The notes beneath the pieces are model-generated. The model ran no database searches, was not told the DNA's origin, and saw nothing but the letters and a program-made list of their open reading frames with translations. Position numbers and translations under genes: made by a program. Positions 34,447-41,862 of a DNA stretch of 42,120 nucleotides are shown here, in pieces. How positions within the stretch are numbered: the first letter of the stretch is position 1; the number at the start of each line of letters is the position of its first letter. The stretch is from Puia sp. Lineage in GTDB: Bacteria > Bacteroidota > Bacteroidia > Chitinophagales > Chitinophagaceae. Location of the stretch: positions 1 through 42,120 of the forward strand of contig JARLGZ010000143.1 in assembly GCA_031292515.1 (NCBI GenBank). The letters are read 5' to 3'.

Positions 34447-35697
34447 TTGAGTAAGATCGTTTCGATAGGCACCGCCACGCCTCCCCACAGGCACGAGCAA
34501 CCCGGGATCCTCCGCTTTATGGAGCGGATCTATGCCCTGCCGGAGACGGAAAAACGGAAACTCCGCTATCTCTACCACCAGGGCGGCATCCGCACCCGGC
34601 ATTCCGTCATCAGCGACTATTCCCTGCCAGGCAACGAGTGGACCTTTTATCCCCATACCGAGAACCTGGAACCCTTCCCCGGCCTCGAACAACGGATGGC
34701 CTGGTTCAACCGCTACGCCGCCCCCCTCTCGGTAGACGCCATCCGGGACTGCATCGCCGGCAGGATAGAGCCCCGCGGGATCACCCACCTCATCACGGTC
34801 AGCTGCACCGGCATGAGCGCCCCCGGTCTCGACCTGCAGGTGGCCGAACTGCTGAACCTGCCCCGGAATGTCTTCCGGACCTCCGTCAATTTCATGGGTT
34901 GCTATGCCGCCGTCCACGGGCTGAAACTCGCCGACGCCATCGCGGGCAATACGCCCGGCGCCCGGGTCGTGGTCGTCTGCACGGAGCTCTGCACCCTGCA
35001 TTTCCAGCGGGAGCCGACACCGGATAATATGATGTCGTCGCTGCTCTTCGCCGATGGCTCCGCCGCCGCCCTGGTCGTCTCCGACGATTATGAAGACCGG
35101 GAATATACGGATCAAAAGCACAGCGACGACGGGGACATCAGCCGGAGTAGCACCCATCCGGGCAACAAGCCCCGGAGCCGGCCCCTCCACCTCAGCAGCT
35201 TTTATTCGGAGATCATCAGCCGCGGCAAAAAAGACATGGCCTGGGAACTCTCCTCCACGGGCTTCCGCATGACGCTCAGCGGCTATATCCCCGACCTGGT
35301 CGAAGAAGACTTTGCCGGGCTGGTCGACAGCGCCTTAAGACACCACCGGGCAAGACATCCAAACGAGCGGGAGGCCTCCCCGCAACAAGTGCAGACCCCG
35401 CTGCAAGAACAGACCCCGCTGCTGCAGGCACAGACCCTCCCCGTCATCACCGACTGGTGTATACACCCCGGCGGCCGGAAGATCCTCGAGTCGATTTCCA
35501 AAGCCATGCGGCTCGAACCCGCGGCGCTCGCGCACAGCTACGAGGTCCTGGCGGAATACGGCAACATGTCCTCGGCCACCATCCTCTTCGTCCTCCAACG
35601 GATCCTCCGCGGCCTCGACGGGGACCGGCCCCATACCGTCTTTGGCGCCGCCTTCGGGCCCGGGTTGACGATGGAGACATTTATGGCTAAAACTTAA
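34447..35697 (+). CDS. Type III polyketide synthase (chalcone/stilbene synthase family)
   Basis: A 416-residue thiolase-fold enzyme that extends an acyl-CoA starter with malonyl-CoA and cyclises the chain, typically to a resorcinol, pyrone or phloroglucinol. The catalytic triad is visible: Cys152 in 'NFMGCYAAVHGLK', His340 in 'WCIHPGGRK' and Asn373 in 'EYGNMSSATI'. 'VSCTGMSAPGLDLQV' is the family's conserved lead-in. Start: TTG at 34447 with AGGAGG 5 bases upstream. An extra Gln/Thr/Pro-rich stretch with repeated Q-T-P-L units (about residues 315-332) sits between barrel elements and is unusual. Neighbours (UbiA, methyltransferase, FAD oxidoreductase) form a tailoring set comparable in logic to the srsABC alkylresorcinol/alkylquinone cluster of Streptomyces. 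Confidence 0.93.
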   Translation: MSKIVSIGTATPPHRHEQPGILRFMERIYALPETEKRKLRYLYHQGGIRTRHSVISDYSLPGNEWTFYPHTENLEPFPGLEQRMAWFNRYAAPLSVDAIRDCIAGRIEPRGITHLITVSCTGMSAPGLDLQVAELLNLPRNVFRTSVNFMGCYAAVHGLKLADAIAGNTPGARVVVVCTELCTLHFQREPTPDNMMSSLLFADGSAAALVVSDDYEDREYTDQKHSDDGDISRSSTHPGNKPRSRPLHLSSFYSEIISRGKKDMAWELSSTGFRMTLSGYIPDLVEEDFAGLVDSALRHHRARHPNEREASPQQVQTPLQEQTPLLQAQTLPVITDWCIHPGGRKILESISKAMRLEPAALAHSYEVLAEYGNMSSATILFVLQRILRGLDGDRPHTVFGAAFGPGLTMETFMAKT

Positions 35698-35701
35698 CAA
35701 C

Positions 35702-35726
35702 TACCCCTCCCGGCGAGGGTATTTTT
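35702..35726 (+). terminator. Terminator or attenuator between PKS and methyltransferase
   Basis: TACCCCTC (35702-35709) pairs with GAGGGTA (35715-35721), leaving one C bulged, and is followed by TTTTT. It lies in the 44-base gap inside an otherwise continuous gene series and may reduce read-through into the tailoring genes. Confidence 0.6.
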
Positions 35727-35741
35727 ACATTAAATTGTCGT

Positions 35742-36590
35742 ATGGATCTCTCCCGAAGAAGCGACCGAACGGAGCTGCTGGACCGCGATGACATCCCTTT
35801 CGAAGACATCGAAAGGAACATGCGGGAGCTGGACATCATCAACACCCGGCTGGGCGGCCATGCGATCACCGTGACGGGTTTTAAGCGTTTGCTGTCGCGG
35901 TTTGACGAGCGGCAGAAACAGGAGCAGGAACAACTGGACCGGCAACAGACTCGCACGGGACCATCCGGACAGCAAGGCCGGCGACCCGACCCGGGGCCGC
36001 CGGAAATGGGCCAACAGAACCGCGCTCCGTTAGCGGAGATTGCCCGGAAAGCCCACCCTCCCTTGTTGGTGGCTGAGATCGGCTGCGGGGGAGGCGATAA
36101 CCTGCTGGCGATCCGGCGCTGGTGCCGGCGGCAGGGACGGCAAGTACGCTTCGTGGGAGTGGATCACAACGCGCATTGCATCGCGGTGGCTGCCTCGAAA
36201 TTCCCGCCCGCGGAAGCCCGCTGGATCACCGCCGACTACCGGACCTTATCCTTTGGCGACGACCGGCCCGATATCCTCTTCTCCTCGTTGTTCTGTCACC
36301 ATTTCGGGAACGGCGACCTGGTGGAGATGCTGCGGTGGATGCGCGCGCAGTCGGGGACGGGCTTCTTTATAAACGATCTCGAACGAAATATCCTGGCCTA
36401 TCGAAGCATCCGGCTGCTGGTATCGCTATTTTCGCGATCTTACCTGGTGAAATACGATGCGCCGGTGTCCGTGCTGAGAGGATTTCGCCGGAATGAATGG
36501 GTGCGGCTATTTCAGCAGGCGGGGATAACGGAATATACCCTGGAATGGAGGTGGGCGTTTCGCTGGCTGCTTGTCTCCGCCCGTTATTAA
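35742..36590 (+). CDS. SAM-dependent methyltransferase
   Basis: A 282-residue class I methyltransferase. Residues 1-105 are a charged, Gln/Arg-rich N-terminal extension ('RFDERQKQEQEQLDRQQ'). Motif I, 'VAEIGCGGGDNLLA', lies around residue 111, the acidic end of strand 2 in 'FVGVDHNAHCI', 'WITADYRTLSF' after it, and 'DILFSSLFCHHF' as motif IV. The C-terminal part 'FFINDLERNILAYRSIRLL' resembles small-molecule O- or C-methyltransferases of polyketide and quinone pathways. It is flanked by the PKS (44 bases upstream) and the FAD oxidoreductase (33 bases downstream), so methylation of the polyketide-derived ring is the likely role. Confidence 0.85.
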   Translation: MDLSRRSDRTELLDRDDIPFEDIERNMRELDIINTRLGGHAITVTGFKRLLSRFDERQKQEQEQLDRQQTRTGPSGQQGRRPDPGPPEMGQQNRAPLAEIARKAHPPLLVAEIGCGGGDNLLAIRRWCRRQGRQVRFVGVDHNAHCIAVAASKFPPAEARWITADYRTLSFGDDRPDILFSSLFCHHFGNGDLVEMLRWMRAQSGTGFFINDLERNILAYRSIRLLVSLFSRSYLVKYDAPVSVLRGFRRNEWVRLFQQAGITEYTLEWRWAFRWLLVSARY

Positions 36591-36623
36591 ATCATCAAAA
36601 CAAAAAGGTACTGCTCTCTGCCT

Positions 36624-37760
36624 ATGGAAGAAACAGTGTACGATACCGTGATCGCGGGCGGTGGGCTCGCGGGGCTGGCTTTGTCGATCCAACTGGCGAA
36701 AGCGGGTTACCGGGTAGCGCTATTCGAAAAGGAGAGCTATCCCCTCCACCGCGTCTGCGGCGAATATATCAGCCTCGAGAGCTGGAACTTCCTCGAAGAG
36801 CTGGGGCTGCCCCTCAGCGACTGGAACCTGCCCATCATCCGCCGGCTGCTGGTGTCGTCCCCCAATGGCGACAGTCTCGAACAGGGGCTATCGCTCGGCG
36901 GCTTCGGCATCAGCCGTTATAAGATCGACCAGGCCCTCGCGACGATCGCCCGGGAAGCCGGTGTGGACCTGCACGAACAGACAAAAGTGACCAATATCAA
37001 ATACCGCGTAGGCCTCTCGGAAGTCCGGACATCCGCCTTCTCCGCAAAGACACAACTGGTAGCCGGCGCCTTTGGCAAACGCAGCAACCTCGACATCCGC
37101 TGGCATCGTCCCTTTACCCGTCGTCATGGCAACCGTCTCAACAACTATATCGCCGTCAAATACCATATCCGGGGGGACTTCCCGTCGGACCAGATCGCCC
37201 TCCACAACTTCCGCGGCGGCTATTGCGGCCTCTCGAAGATCGAAGACGACCGCTATTGCCTCTGCTATCTCACCACTGCCGAAAACCTGCAGGCCAACGG
37301 CAATTCCATAGAAGCCATGGAGCAAAATGTCCTCCGCGCCAACCCGCATCTCGACCGTATCTTTGGCGCCTCGACCCGGCTGTTCCCCGAGCCGCTGGCG
37401 ATCTCGCAGATCAGCTTCGAAAGGAAATCGCTGGTGGAAGACCATACCCTGATGGCCGGCGACGCCGCCGGCATGATCGCCCCCCTCTGCGGGAACGGCA
37501 TGAGCATGGCCCTGCACGCCAGCAAGATCGCCTTCCGCTGTATGGACCGCTACCTGCAAGGCCATCTCGAACGCTATGAGATGGAACAGGAATATACCGA
37601 CCAGTGGCAACGCCACTTCGGCTGGCGGATCTGGGCCGGCCGGCAGCTGCAGAGCTTATTCGGCAAAGAGAAACTGACCAACCGTACCATCCGGCGTCTT
37701 CGCAAACACCCGAAGATCGTCTCTTTTTTAATCCGCCAGACACATGGAACACCGTTTTAA
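36624..37760 (+). CDS. FAD-dependent oxidoreductase/hydroxylase
   Basis: A 378-residue flavoprotein of the PHBH/geranylgeranyl-reductase-like group. The Rossmann motif 'AGGGLAGLALSIQLAKAGY' begins at residue 11 and ends in 'VALFEKESYPLHRVCGEYIS'. The second FAD motif 'MAGDAAGMIAPLCGNGMSMAL' lies around residue 277. The 'RVCGE' signature after the Rossmann fold is shared by geranylgeranyl reductases and related hydroxylases. It probably hydroxylates or oxidises the polyketide-derived ring, or reduces the prenyl chain added by the UbiA enzyme; the sequence does not decide between these. Its 3' end overlaps an upstream ATG of the DUF5723 gene, suggesting tight coupling. Confidence 0.88.
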   Translation: MEETVYDTVIAGGGLAGLALSIQLAKAGYRVALFEKESYPLHRVCGEYISLESWNFLEELGLPLSDWNLPIIRRLLVSSPNGDSLEQGLSLGGFGISRYKIDQALATIAREAGVDLHEQTKVTNIKYRVGLSEVRTSAFSAKTQLVAGAFGKRSNLDIRWHRPFTRRHGNRLNNYIAVKYHIRGDFPSDQIALHNFRGGYCGLSKIEDDRYCLCYLTTAENLQANGNSIEAMEQNVLRANPHLDRIFGASTRLFPEPLAISQISFERKSLVEDHTLMAGDAAGMIAPLCGNGMSMALHASKIAFRCMDRYLQGHLERYEMEQEYTDQWQRHFGWRIWAGRQLQSLFGKEKLTNRTIRRLRKHPKIVSFLIRQTHGTPF

Positions 37761-37824
37761 CGACGATCGATTTGACAGAGACAAAGACAGACACGACTTG
37801 GCGGCTGTTTCCGGATCGATACCT

Positions 37825-37868
37825 GCCCGGAGCCGGACGCTTGCCCGGAGGCCGATAAACGCCCGGAG
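37825..37868 (+). repeat. Three GCCCGGAG repeats with 18-bp period
   Basis: GCCCGGAG occurs at 37825, 37843 and 37861, exactly 18 bases apart, just before the preferred GTG start of the DUF5723 gene. If translated from the upstream ATG it would encode Ala-Arg-rich hexads. Confidence 0.6.
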
Positions 37869-37884
37869 CGGGGCAAACTCCCGG

Positions 37885-39354
37885 GTGCGTATACCTGCCC
37901 TGCTGAGGATACTGACCCTGGCGCTGATGATCTCGCCCGCCGCCGCCATCGCGCAAGACTATCATGCCGTCAACGGCTCTTCCGAAGCCGGCAGTCTGGG
38001 CGTGTCGAACAACCCGGCCTCGATCGTCAACACACCGTTCGCCTGGGATCTCACCCTGTTCTCCGCACAGGCCACCACCGCCACCAACACCATCACGATC
38101 TATAATTTCGCCTTTCTGGCGCCGACCCGTAATTCGCAATGGGCCTTCAGCAACGGCAGCCAGAGCCGCTTCGTGGCCGCCAATTTGAACATGCACCTCT
38201 TCAACGCACGGATCGCCCTCGACCGGCAGCAGGCCATCGCCTTCGGCGCCGACCTCCGCAGCTATCTCCACGCGAAGAGCAGCCCGTTCAACTACAACGA
38301 TTCCCTCCACGACCTGAATAATTTCTTCAACGTCAACAACCCCAACAATGTCTACTCCGTGCATAGCGCCAGCAGCAGCTGGCTGCAACTCTTCGGCACC
38401 TACAGCCGTACCCTCTATGACGATGGCGCCCACCGCCTCAACGCGGGGGTGACGCTGAAATACGCCCGCGCCATCTCGGGGGCCTATGCACGTCTTACCA
38501 ACGGAGCCATACAGTCCCATCCGCGCGACGCTGGCGACACCAGCTTCTACTACACCCTCAAGTCGGCGGACGCGCAATATGGCTACTCCTCCAACTACGA
38601 CCGCTGGCACAACGGCCAGTCGACGACACAGAACCTGAAGGATTTTCTCGGCAACACCCAAAGCGGGCTGGGGATAGATATAGGTGTGGAATACCTGATC
38701 AAGGACGGCGAGCCGCTGACCTATTCCGGCCGCGACGCCTATTATGACTATGAATGGAAGATCGGCGTCTCACTGCTGGACCTGGGCCGTAAGAGCTACA
38801 AATATGGCTACCTCAGCCGTTCCGTCGGGTCACCCCGGGCCGGCGTCGCAGACAGCATCCTCGACGGCAAACTGGATGGCATCGGCAGCCTCGCCGCCTT
38901 CAACGACAGCCTCGCGGGAATTTTAAGCGCGAGTGCCCCGCAGACAGGCAACTTCCAGCTCTCGGATCCGACCCGGCTCGTGATAAACGTGGACCACTAT
39001 CTGGGGGGAGACTTCTTCCTGAACGGCGAACTGTCGCTCAACCTCGGCCCATCCGACGCCGGCAACAAACTCGGCGTACAGGAGATCAGCCTGCTGACCG
39101 TCACCCCGCGCTGGGAAACCCACCGCTGGGGCGTCTACCTCCCCGTCCAATACAACGCGCTCGACCAGTTCCTCGTCGGCCTGGCATTGAAAGGCGGCCC
39201 CCTGCTGATCGGGATCCACAATGTCGCCAACCTGTTCGGGAAGAGCACCACCCAGAATGGCGGCGGCTATATCGCGCTGGTGATCCGCTCCCCGCATTCG
39301 ATCTCCGCGAGCCGGGATAAACGGTTCAGGCAGTATGATTGTCCGAAGAACTAG
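37885..39354 (+). CDS. DUF5723-family outer-membrane beta-barrel protein
   Basis: A 489-residue exported protein from the GTG at 37885, which gives a proper signal peptide (RIPALLRILTLALMISPAAAIAQ). An ATG at 37744, overlapping the FAD gene by 17 bases, would add 47 Arg-rich residues that make no sense before a signal peptide. The mature part starts 'DYHAVNGSSEAGSLGVSNNPASI', the DUF5723 opening, and continues with alternating aromatic/hydrophobic strands typical of a beta-barrel, plus Ser/Asn-rich loops. The family has no assigned function. Its place at the end of the polyketide gene set suggests export of, or response to, the product, or simply a conserved neighbour. Confidence 0.82.
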   Translation: MRIPALLRILTLALMISPAAAIAQDYHAVNGSSEAGSLGVSNNPASIVNTPFAWDLTLFSAQATTATNTITIYNFAFLAPTRNSQWAFSNGSQSRFVAANLNMHLFNARIALDRQQAIAFGADLRSYLHAKSSPFNYNDSLHDLNNFFNVNNPNNVYSVHSASSSWLQLFGTYSRTLYDDGAHRLNAGVTLKYARAISGAYARLTNGAIQSHPRDAGDTSFYYTLKSADAQYGYSSNYDRWHNGQSTTQNLKDFLGNTQSGLGIDIGVEYLIKDGEPLTYSGRDAYYDYEWKIGVSLLDLGRKSYKYGYLSRSVGSPRAGVADSILDGKLDGIGSLAAFNDSLAGILSASAPQTGNFQLSDPTRLVINVDHYLGGDFFLNGELSLNLGPSDAGNKLGVQEISLLTVTPRWETHRWGVYLPVQYNALDQFLVGLALKGGPLLIGIHNVANLFGKSTTQNGGGYIALVIRSPHSISASRDKRFRQYDCPKN

Positions 39355-39454
39355 GGGCTGATAAGGATGCCTCAGATTTCTGATTAGCGGTTAATTTGAT
39401 TTGATGGAGCAGATTTAAAAGAATTACAGAACACTTTGCAAACGCCTTTGCGTA

Positions 39455-39880
39455 TCATCTGGGCACATTCCTATTACCTTGCACTTTCTTATGAAAATAA
39501 ATTTCTCTTTCCAGCTCCGCTTTTAATTCTTCGGGCGTCGGGAGAACCAATTTATACTTCGAGGCAAAAATTTGCTTGTTTTCATCCAAGACGCTATGCT
39601 TAACCAATGCTTGATCCTTTTCTGCGCAGAGTATGATACCAATCGTAGAATTATCCCCGTCGGTAGTGCGTCCAGGTTAATTCGCTACGCAGTGCGTGGC
39701 CAATCTCATTCTCAGGGGAAATTAGATAAAACTGGCGAAAATTTTTGACGTTTGCCACTAAGCACCTTTTGCCGATTTCTCTGGAAAGCCTTTCTGAAAC
39801 CTGATTAATTAGAAAAGTGCCGTATTACGCCCGTTTTTCCCCTGATTGTATTCTAAAAACTGCTTTAGCATTGGGTTTCT
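39455..39880 (-). pseudogene. Decayed DUF1016 (YhcG-type PDDEXK nuclease) gene
   Basis: Reading the minus strand from about 39880: 'FRIQSGEKRA', a nonsense TAA at 39827-39825 where the family has Glu, then 'YGTFLINQVSERLSREIGKRC' and 'VKNFRQFYLISPENEIGHALRSELTWTHYR'. This is the DUF1016 N-terminal signature. At about 39663 the sequence jumps, in another frame, to 'GDNSTIGIILCAEKDQALVKHSVLD' and 'SKYKLVLPTPEELKAELERE', the C-terminal signature, ending at a TGA at 39457-39455. The intervening 150-200 residues, including most of the nuclease core, are missing. DUF1016 proteins are associated with mobile and defence regions. The gene is dead: nonsense codon, deletion, frameshift and no start. Confidence 0.8.
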
Positions 39881-39920
39881 TTGCCAAAATCCAAAACAAT
39901 AATGCTCAATGGCAAGCTAT

Positions 39921-39948
39921 AAAGGTTCGAATCCTGTCTTCCCGACCA
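39921..39948 (+). tRNA. 3' fragment of a tRNA (tRNA-Pro-like), probably an att-site remnant
   Basis: AAAGG-TTCGAAT-CCTGT is a T-arm with four of five pairs, followed by CTTCCCG, A and CCA: a complete 3' half with encoded CCA. The acceptor half would need CGGGAAG at the 5' end, the tRNA-Pro pattern, but no such sequence lies 70 bases upstream. Only a D-arm-like GCTCAATGGCAAGC (about 39904-39917) precedes it, and no anticodon arm. A terminator hairpin follows at the distance expected after a tRNA gene. Confidence 0.6.
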
Positions 39949-39957
39949 AAGAGATAC

Positions 39958-39980
39958 AAGCCTTCGCATCGCGGAGGCTT
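39958..39980 (+). terminator. Terminator-like hairpin after the tRNA fragment
   Basis: AAGCCTTCGC and GCGGAGGCTT pair over 10 bp (one G-T) with an ATC loop. This is a common form of tRNA terminator in the phylum, though only a short T-run follows. Confidence 0.55.
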
Positions 39981-40040
39981 TGTCGTTTCCGGAGGGAGCG
40001 CGTCGAGCTTGCTCGAAAGCGCGGAATACAGGAAATGACA

Positions 40041-40059
40041 AAAGCCCGGAACGGGCTTT
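40041..40059 (+). terminator. Terminator-like hairpin
   Basis: AAAGCCCG-GAA-CGGGCTTT has an 8-bp stem. No gene ends just before it on either strand, so it is an orphan. Confidence 0.55.
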
Positions 40060-40114
40060 GTATCGCTTTGCGGCCTCCCCCGTTTAGGATCAGCGAGGAC
40101 GCCGGCAGGCGCCC

Positions 40115-40137
40115 GCAGCTAATCCTGCCTTCCCGAC
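40115..40137 (+). tRNA. Degraded second tRNA-Pro-like 3' end
   Basis: AATCCTGCCTTCCCGAC (40121-40137) repeats 39930-39946 with one difference. The preceding GCAG fits the left T-stem arm, but the TTCG loop is shortened. No encoded CCA remains (CTA). This gives two near-identical tRNA 3' ends 191 bases apart, as expected of attachment-site duplication or of collapsed tandem tRNA genes. Confidence 0.45.
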
Positions 40138-40145
40138 TATAATTT

Positions 40146-40170
40146 AAAACCCTCGCCAGGCGAGGGTTTT
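40146..40170 (+). terminator. Strong terminator hairpin after the second tRNA-like end
   Basis: AAAACCCTCGC and GCGAGGGTTTT form an 11-bp perfect stem with a 3-base loop, then ATTATTT. It lies 9 bases after the tRNA-like end, the normal place for a tRNA terminator. Confidence 0.7.
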
Positions 40171-40270
40171 ATTATTTAATAAATTTCAGTTGGAATTTAT
40201 GTTGCTGTACATTAGCCAACTAGAGTTTCGAATCCAGAGAGGTTTCAATACCTTAGATGCAGTAATAATT

Positions 40271-40594
40271 TCAAGCCGCAATGGGATCACGTTTCCCTTT
40301 TACGACCTTTCGCAACTCGTCTTGTAAGAACCCTTTTAGGCTTAAATCTTCGTCTAGTAGCGGCCAGTGAATTCCCATTCCACCACCTATAAGCTCATAT
40401 TGAAGCAATTGAGATTTATCAGCCCCTCTAAGCAAGCTATAAGATGAAATATGTTGACTTAGCACTGCTTTAGTATTCAGGTATATGGTCATTAGATCCA
40501 ACTCGGGATGAATATCCAGGGCTTGAATGCGTAGACCTTCCAAGAAAATTAAATTTTCGATGGCGTCGAATTGCTTATTTACTGAAGTACTCAT
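40271..40594 (-). CDS. DUF2442-family protein
   Basis: A 107-residue protein whose C-terminal 70 residues match the DUF2442 pattern: a beta-rich 'LDLMTIYLNTKAVLSQHISSYSLL', then 'QLLQYELIGGGMGIHWPLLDEDLSLKGFL'. The family has no biochemical function assigned. It usually accompanies DUF4160 genes, and the pair is often treated as toxin-antitoxin-like. Here the start overlaps the DUF4160 stop by 20 bases, so the two are co-translated. It lies in an integration-scarred region, consistent with a mobile cassette. Confidence 0.8.
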   Translation of the reverse strand: MSTSVNKQFDAIENLIFLEGLRIQALDIHPELDLMTIYLNTKAVLSQHISSYSLLRGADKSQLLQYELIGGGMGIHWPLLDEDLSLKGFLQDELRKVVKGKRDPIAA

Positions 40595-40814
40595 TCCATT
40601 TCTTTTTAAATTGTTCGAGATTCGAATTTACAACGTCCAAGATATTTTTTTCTTCTGCATTACTAAACCCGATCAAAAAATCGACCTGCGTCACTGGTTC
40701 CAGCCAAACCTTTCCATTGGCGCTACCTTTAGTAATATGAACGTGAATGGGCTCATTATTCTCATTACTATAAAAGAAGAATCGAAGCCCATTTACCAAT
40801 AATAATGTCGGCAT
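40575..40814 (-). CDS. DUF4160-family protein
   Basis: A 79-residue protein from the ATG at 40814 (MPTLLLVNGLRFFFYSNENNEPIHVHI). It matches DUF4160, which typically begins MPT/MPE and has the FFFYSNE--PIHVH strand-loop-strand. 'KVWLEP' and an acidic C-terminal helix complete it. A TTG at 40877 would add 21 residues and is less likely because family members start at the MPT. Partner of the overlapping DUF2442 gene. Which of the two would be toxin or antitoxin is not known. Confidence 0.8.
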   Translation of the reverse strand: MPTLLLVNGLRFFFYSNENNEPIHVHITKGSANGKVWLEPVTQVDFLIGFSNAEEKNILDVVNSNLEQFKKKWNEYFSK

Positions 40815-40992
40815 TTCCTCAAATTTAACGCTAAAACCTAATACTTCAAATCTGTTACGCAATCCATCAGCGTCCAAATCTATTGATTTTCAAAATATTA
40901 AATCAAAATATGCGATTAAATTTCATCATATCTGGCCAGAAATGGTTCGAAAAATGTACAGCCAGGTCGACTATTTTTTACCCTGTTTTGCG

Positions 40993-41018
40993 AAACCCGC
41001 TCTTGTAGCGGGTTTTTT
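40993..41018 (+). terminator. Orphan intrinsic terminator
   Basis: AAACCCGCT-CTTGT-AGCGGGTTT is followed directly by more T residues (six T at 41013-41018). It is a strong plus-strand terminator with no plus-strand gene in front of it; only gene relics and minus-strand genes lie upstream. Confidence 0.75.
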
Positions 41019-41081
41019 CGGTTCGAAAAAAGAATTTCTGTTAAAGTAATCTTTTTATCTTATTGTAAATCAATAGTAATT

Positions 41082-41107
41082 GGTTCGAATCCCTTCAAGT
41101 GTCCGCG
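41082..41107 (+). other. Isolated tRNA T-arm-like sequence
   Basis: GGTTCGAATCCC followed by TTCAAGTGTCCGCG has the T-loop consensus, but its stem pairs poorly and no 5' half can be folded upstream. It may be another att-type remnant. Confidence 0.3.
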
Positions 41108-41163
41108 AGGTCTTTGGTCATCGATTTTTTCCAAGTTATCCATTAGGCAGTCTACCATATAAA

Positions 41164-41862
41164 TCATTTTGCCGGATATAAATCTATCGGTATGTATATC
41201 ACCTTCCCTTGATCACCACAATAAAAGAACGTTTCATCCTTCTTGGTAAAGACTATGTCTTTGTGGTGAGTCACTTCCAAAGTCTGGCTATCACGCCATT
41301 TTGCTGAAATATGTTTACCCTGTCCTTCAAAATACAATATCGAACCACCACCCTGACCCCAAGACAATAAGGAACCTGTTTGAACATATGCTCCGTTAGT
41401 AAAATGCTCGCTTACAGTAAAAACCTTCTGCCCGTCAGGTGCGGTTATGTTTATAAGATCCTTATACGTAAATTCATGTTTAGGTCTTACTCTACGTTTT
41501 GGTTTTTCTTTTTCAATTGAAAGTTGAAGGAGAAATTTATCAAGAGCTGCTTTCCGCAGTTGCAAAGTCTTATTGTCTGCTCCAAGACCTTTCCAAACTT
41601 CAAGATCATTGCCACTATCAATAATTTCTTTTACTTGTTGAAAAACTTTGAGGTCAAGAGCCTTTGTCTCCCATTGAGCTAGTGCAAGTCCGAAAAGGCA
41701 ATTATTTCTATCATCATAGTCATTAAACATTTCTGTAAAATCTTCTTGAATTTGTTTTGAAATGTTATTGGGATCTCCTCCCTGATTGTACAAATCGAAG
41801 AAGTTATGGTAGATATCTAAGAACGTATCATTGCCGTTAATTTTTGTAGTCCATGTACCCAT
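41164..41862 (-). CDS. DUF4259-like protein
   Basis: A 232-residue cytoplasmic-looking protein. The N-terminal 105 residues ('MGTWTTKINGNDTFLDIYHNF', then 'NNCLFGLALAQWETKALDL') resemble the MGTWG----ND start and helical body of DUF4259. A basic linker 'KPKRRVRPKHEF' leads to a beta-rich C-terminal part ('SEHFTNGAYVQTGSLLSWGQGGGSILYF'), possibly a second domain. There is no signal peptide. The function is unknown; DUF4259 members are often scattered single genes or immunity-like proteins. Confidence 0.6.
   Translation of the reverse strand: MGTWTTKINGNDTFLDIYHNFFDLYNQGGDPNNISKQIQEDFTEMFNDYDDRNNCLFGLALAQWETKALDLKVFQQVKEIIDSGNDLEVWKGLGADNKTLQLRKAALDKFLLQLSIEKEKPKRRVRPKHEFTYKDLINITAPDGQKVFTVSEHFTNGAYVQTGSLLSWGQGGGSILYFEGQGKHISAKWRDSQTLEVTHHKDIVFTKKDETFFYCGDQGKVIYIPIDLYPAK

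Noticed and set aside
37411-38661. Long minus-strand frame opposite the FAD and DUF5723 genes
   Set aside because: Low-complexity Val/Gly/Glu translation without a recognisable domain; both plus-strand genes are well supported.
39817-40142. Plus-strand frames running through the tRNA-like 3' end
   Set aside because: They translate tRNA and terminator sequence (for example SNPVFPTKEIQAFA) and are not protein-like.
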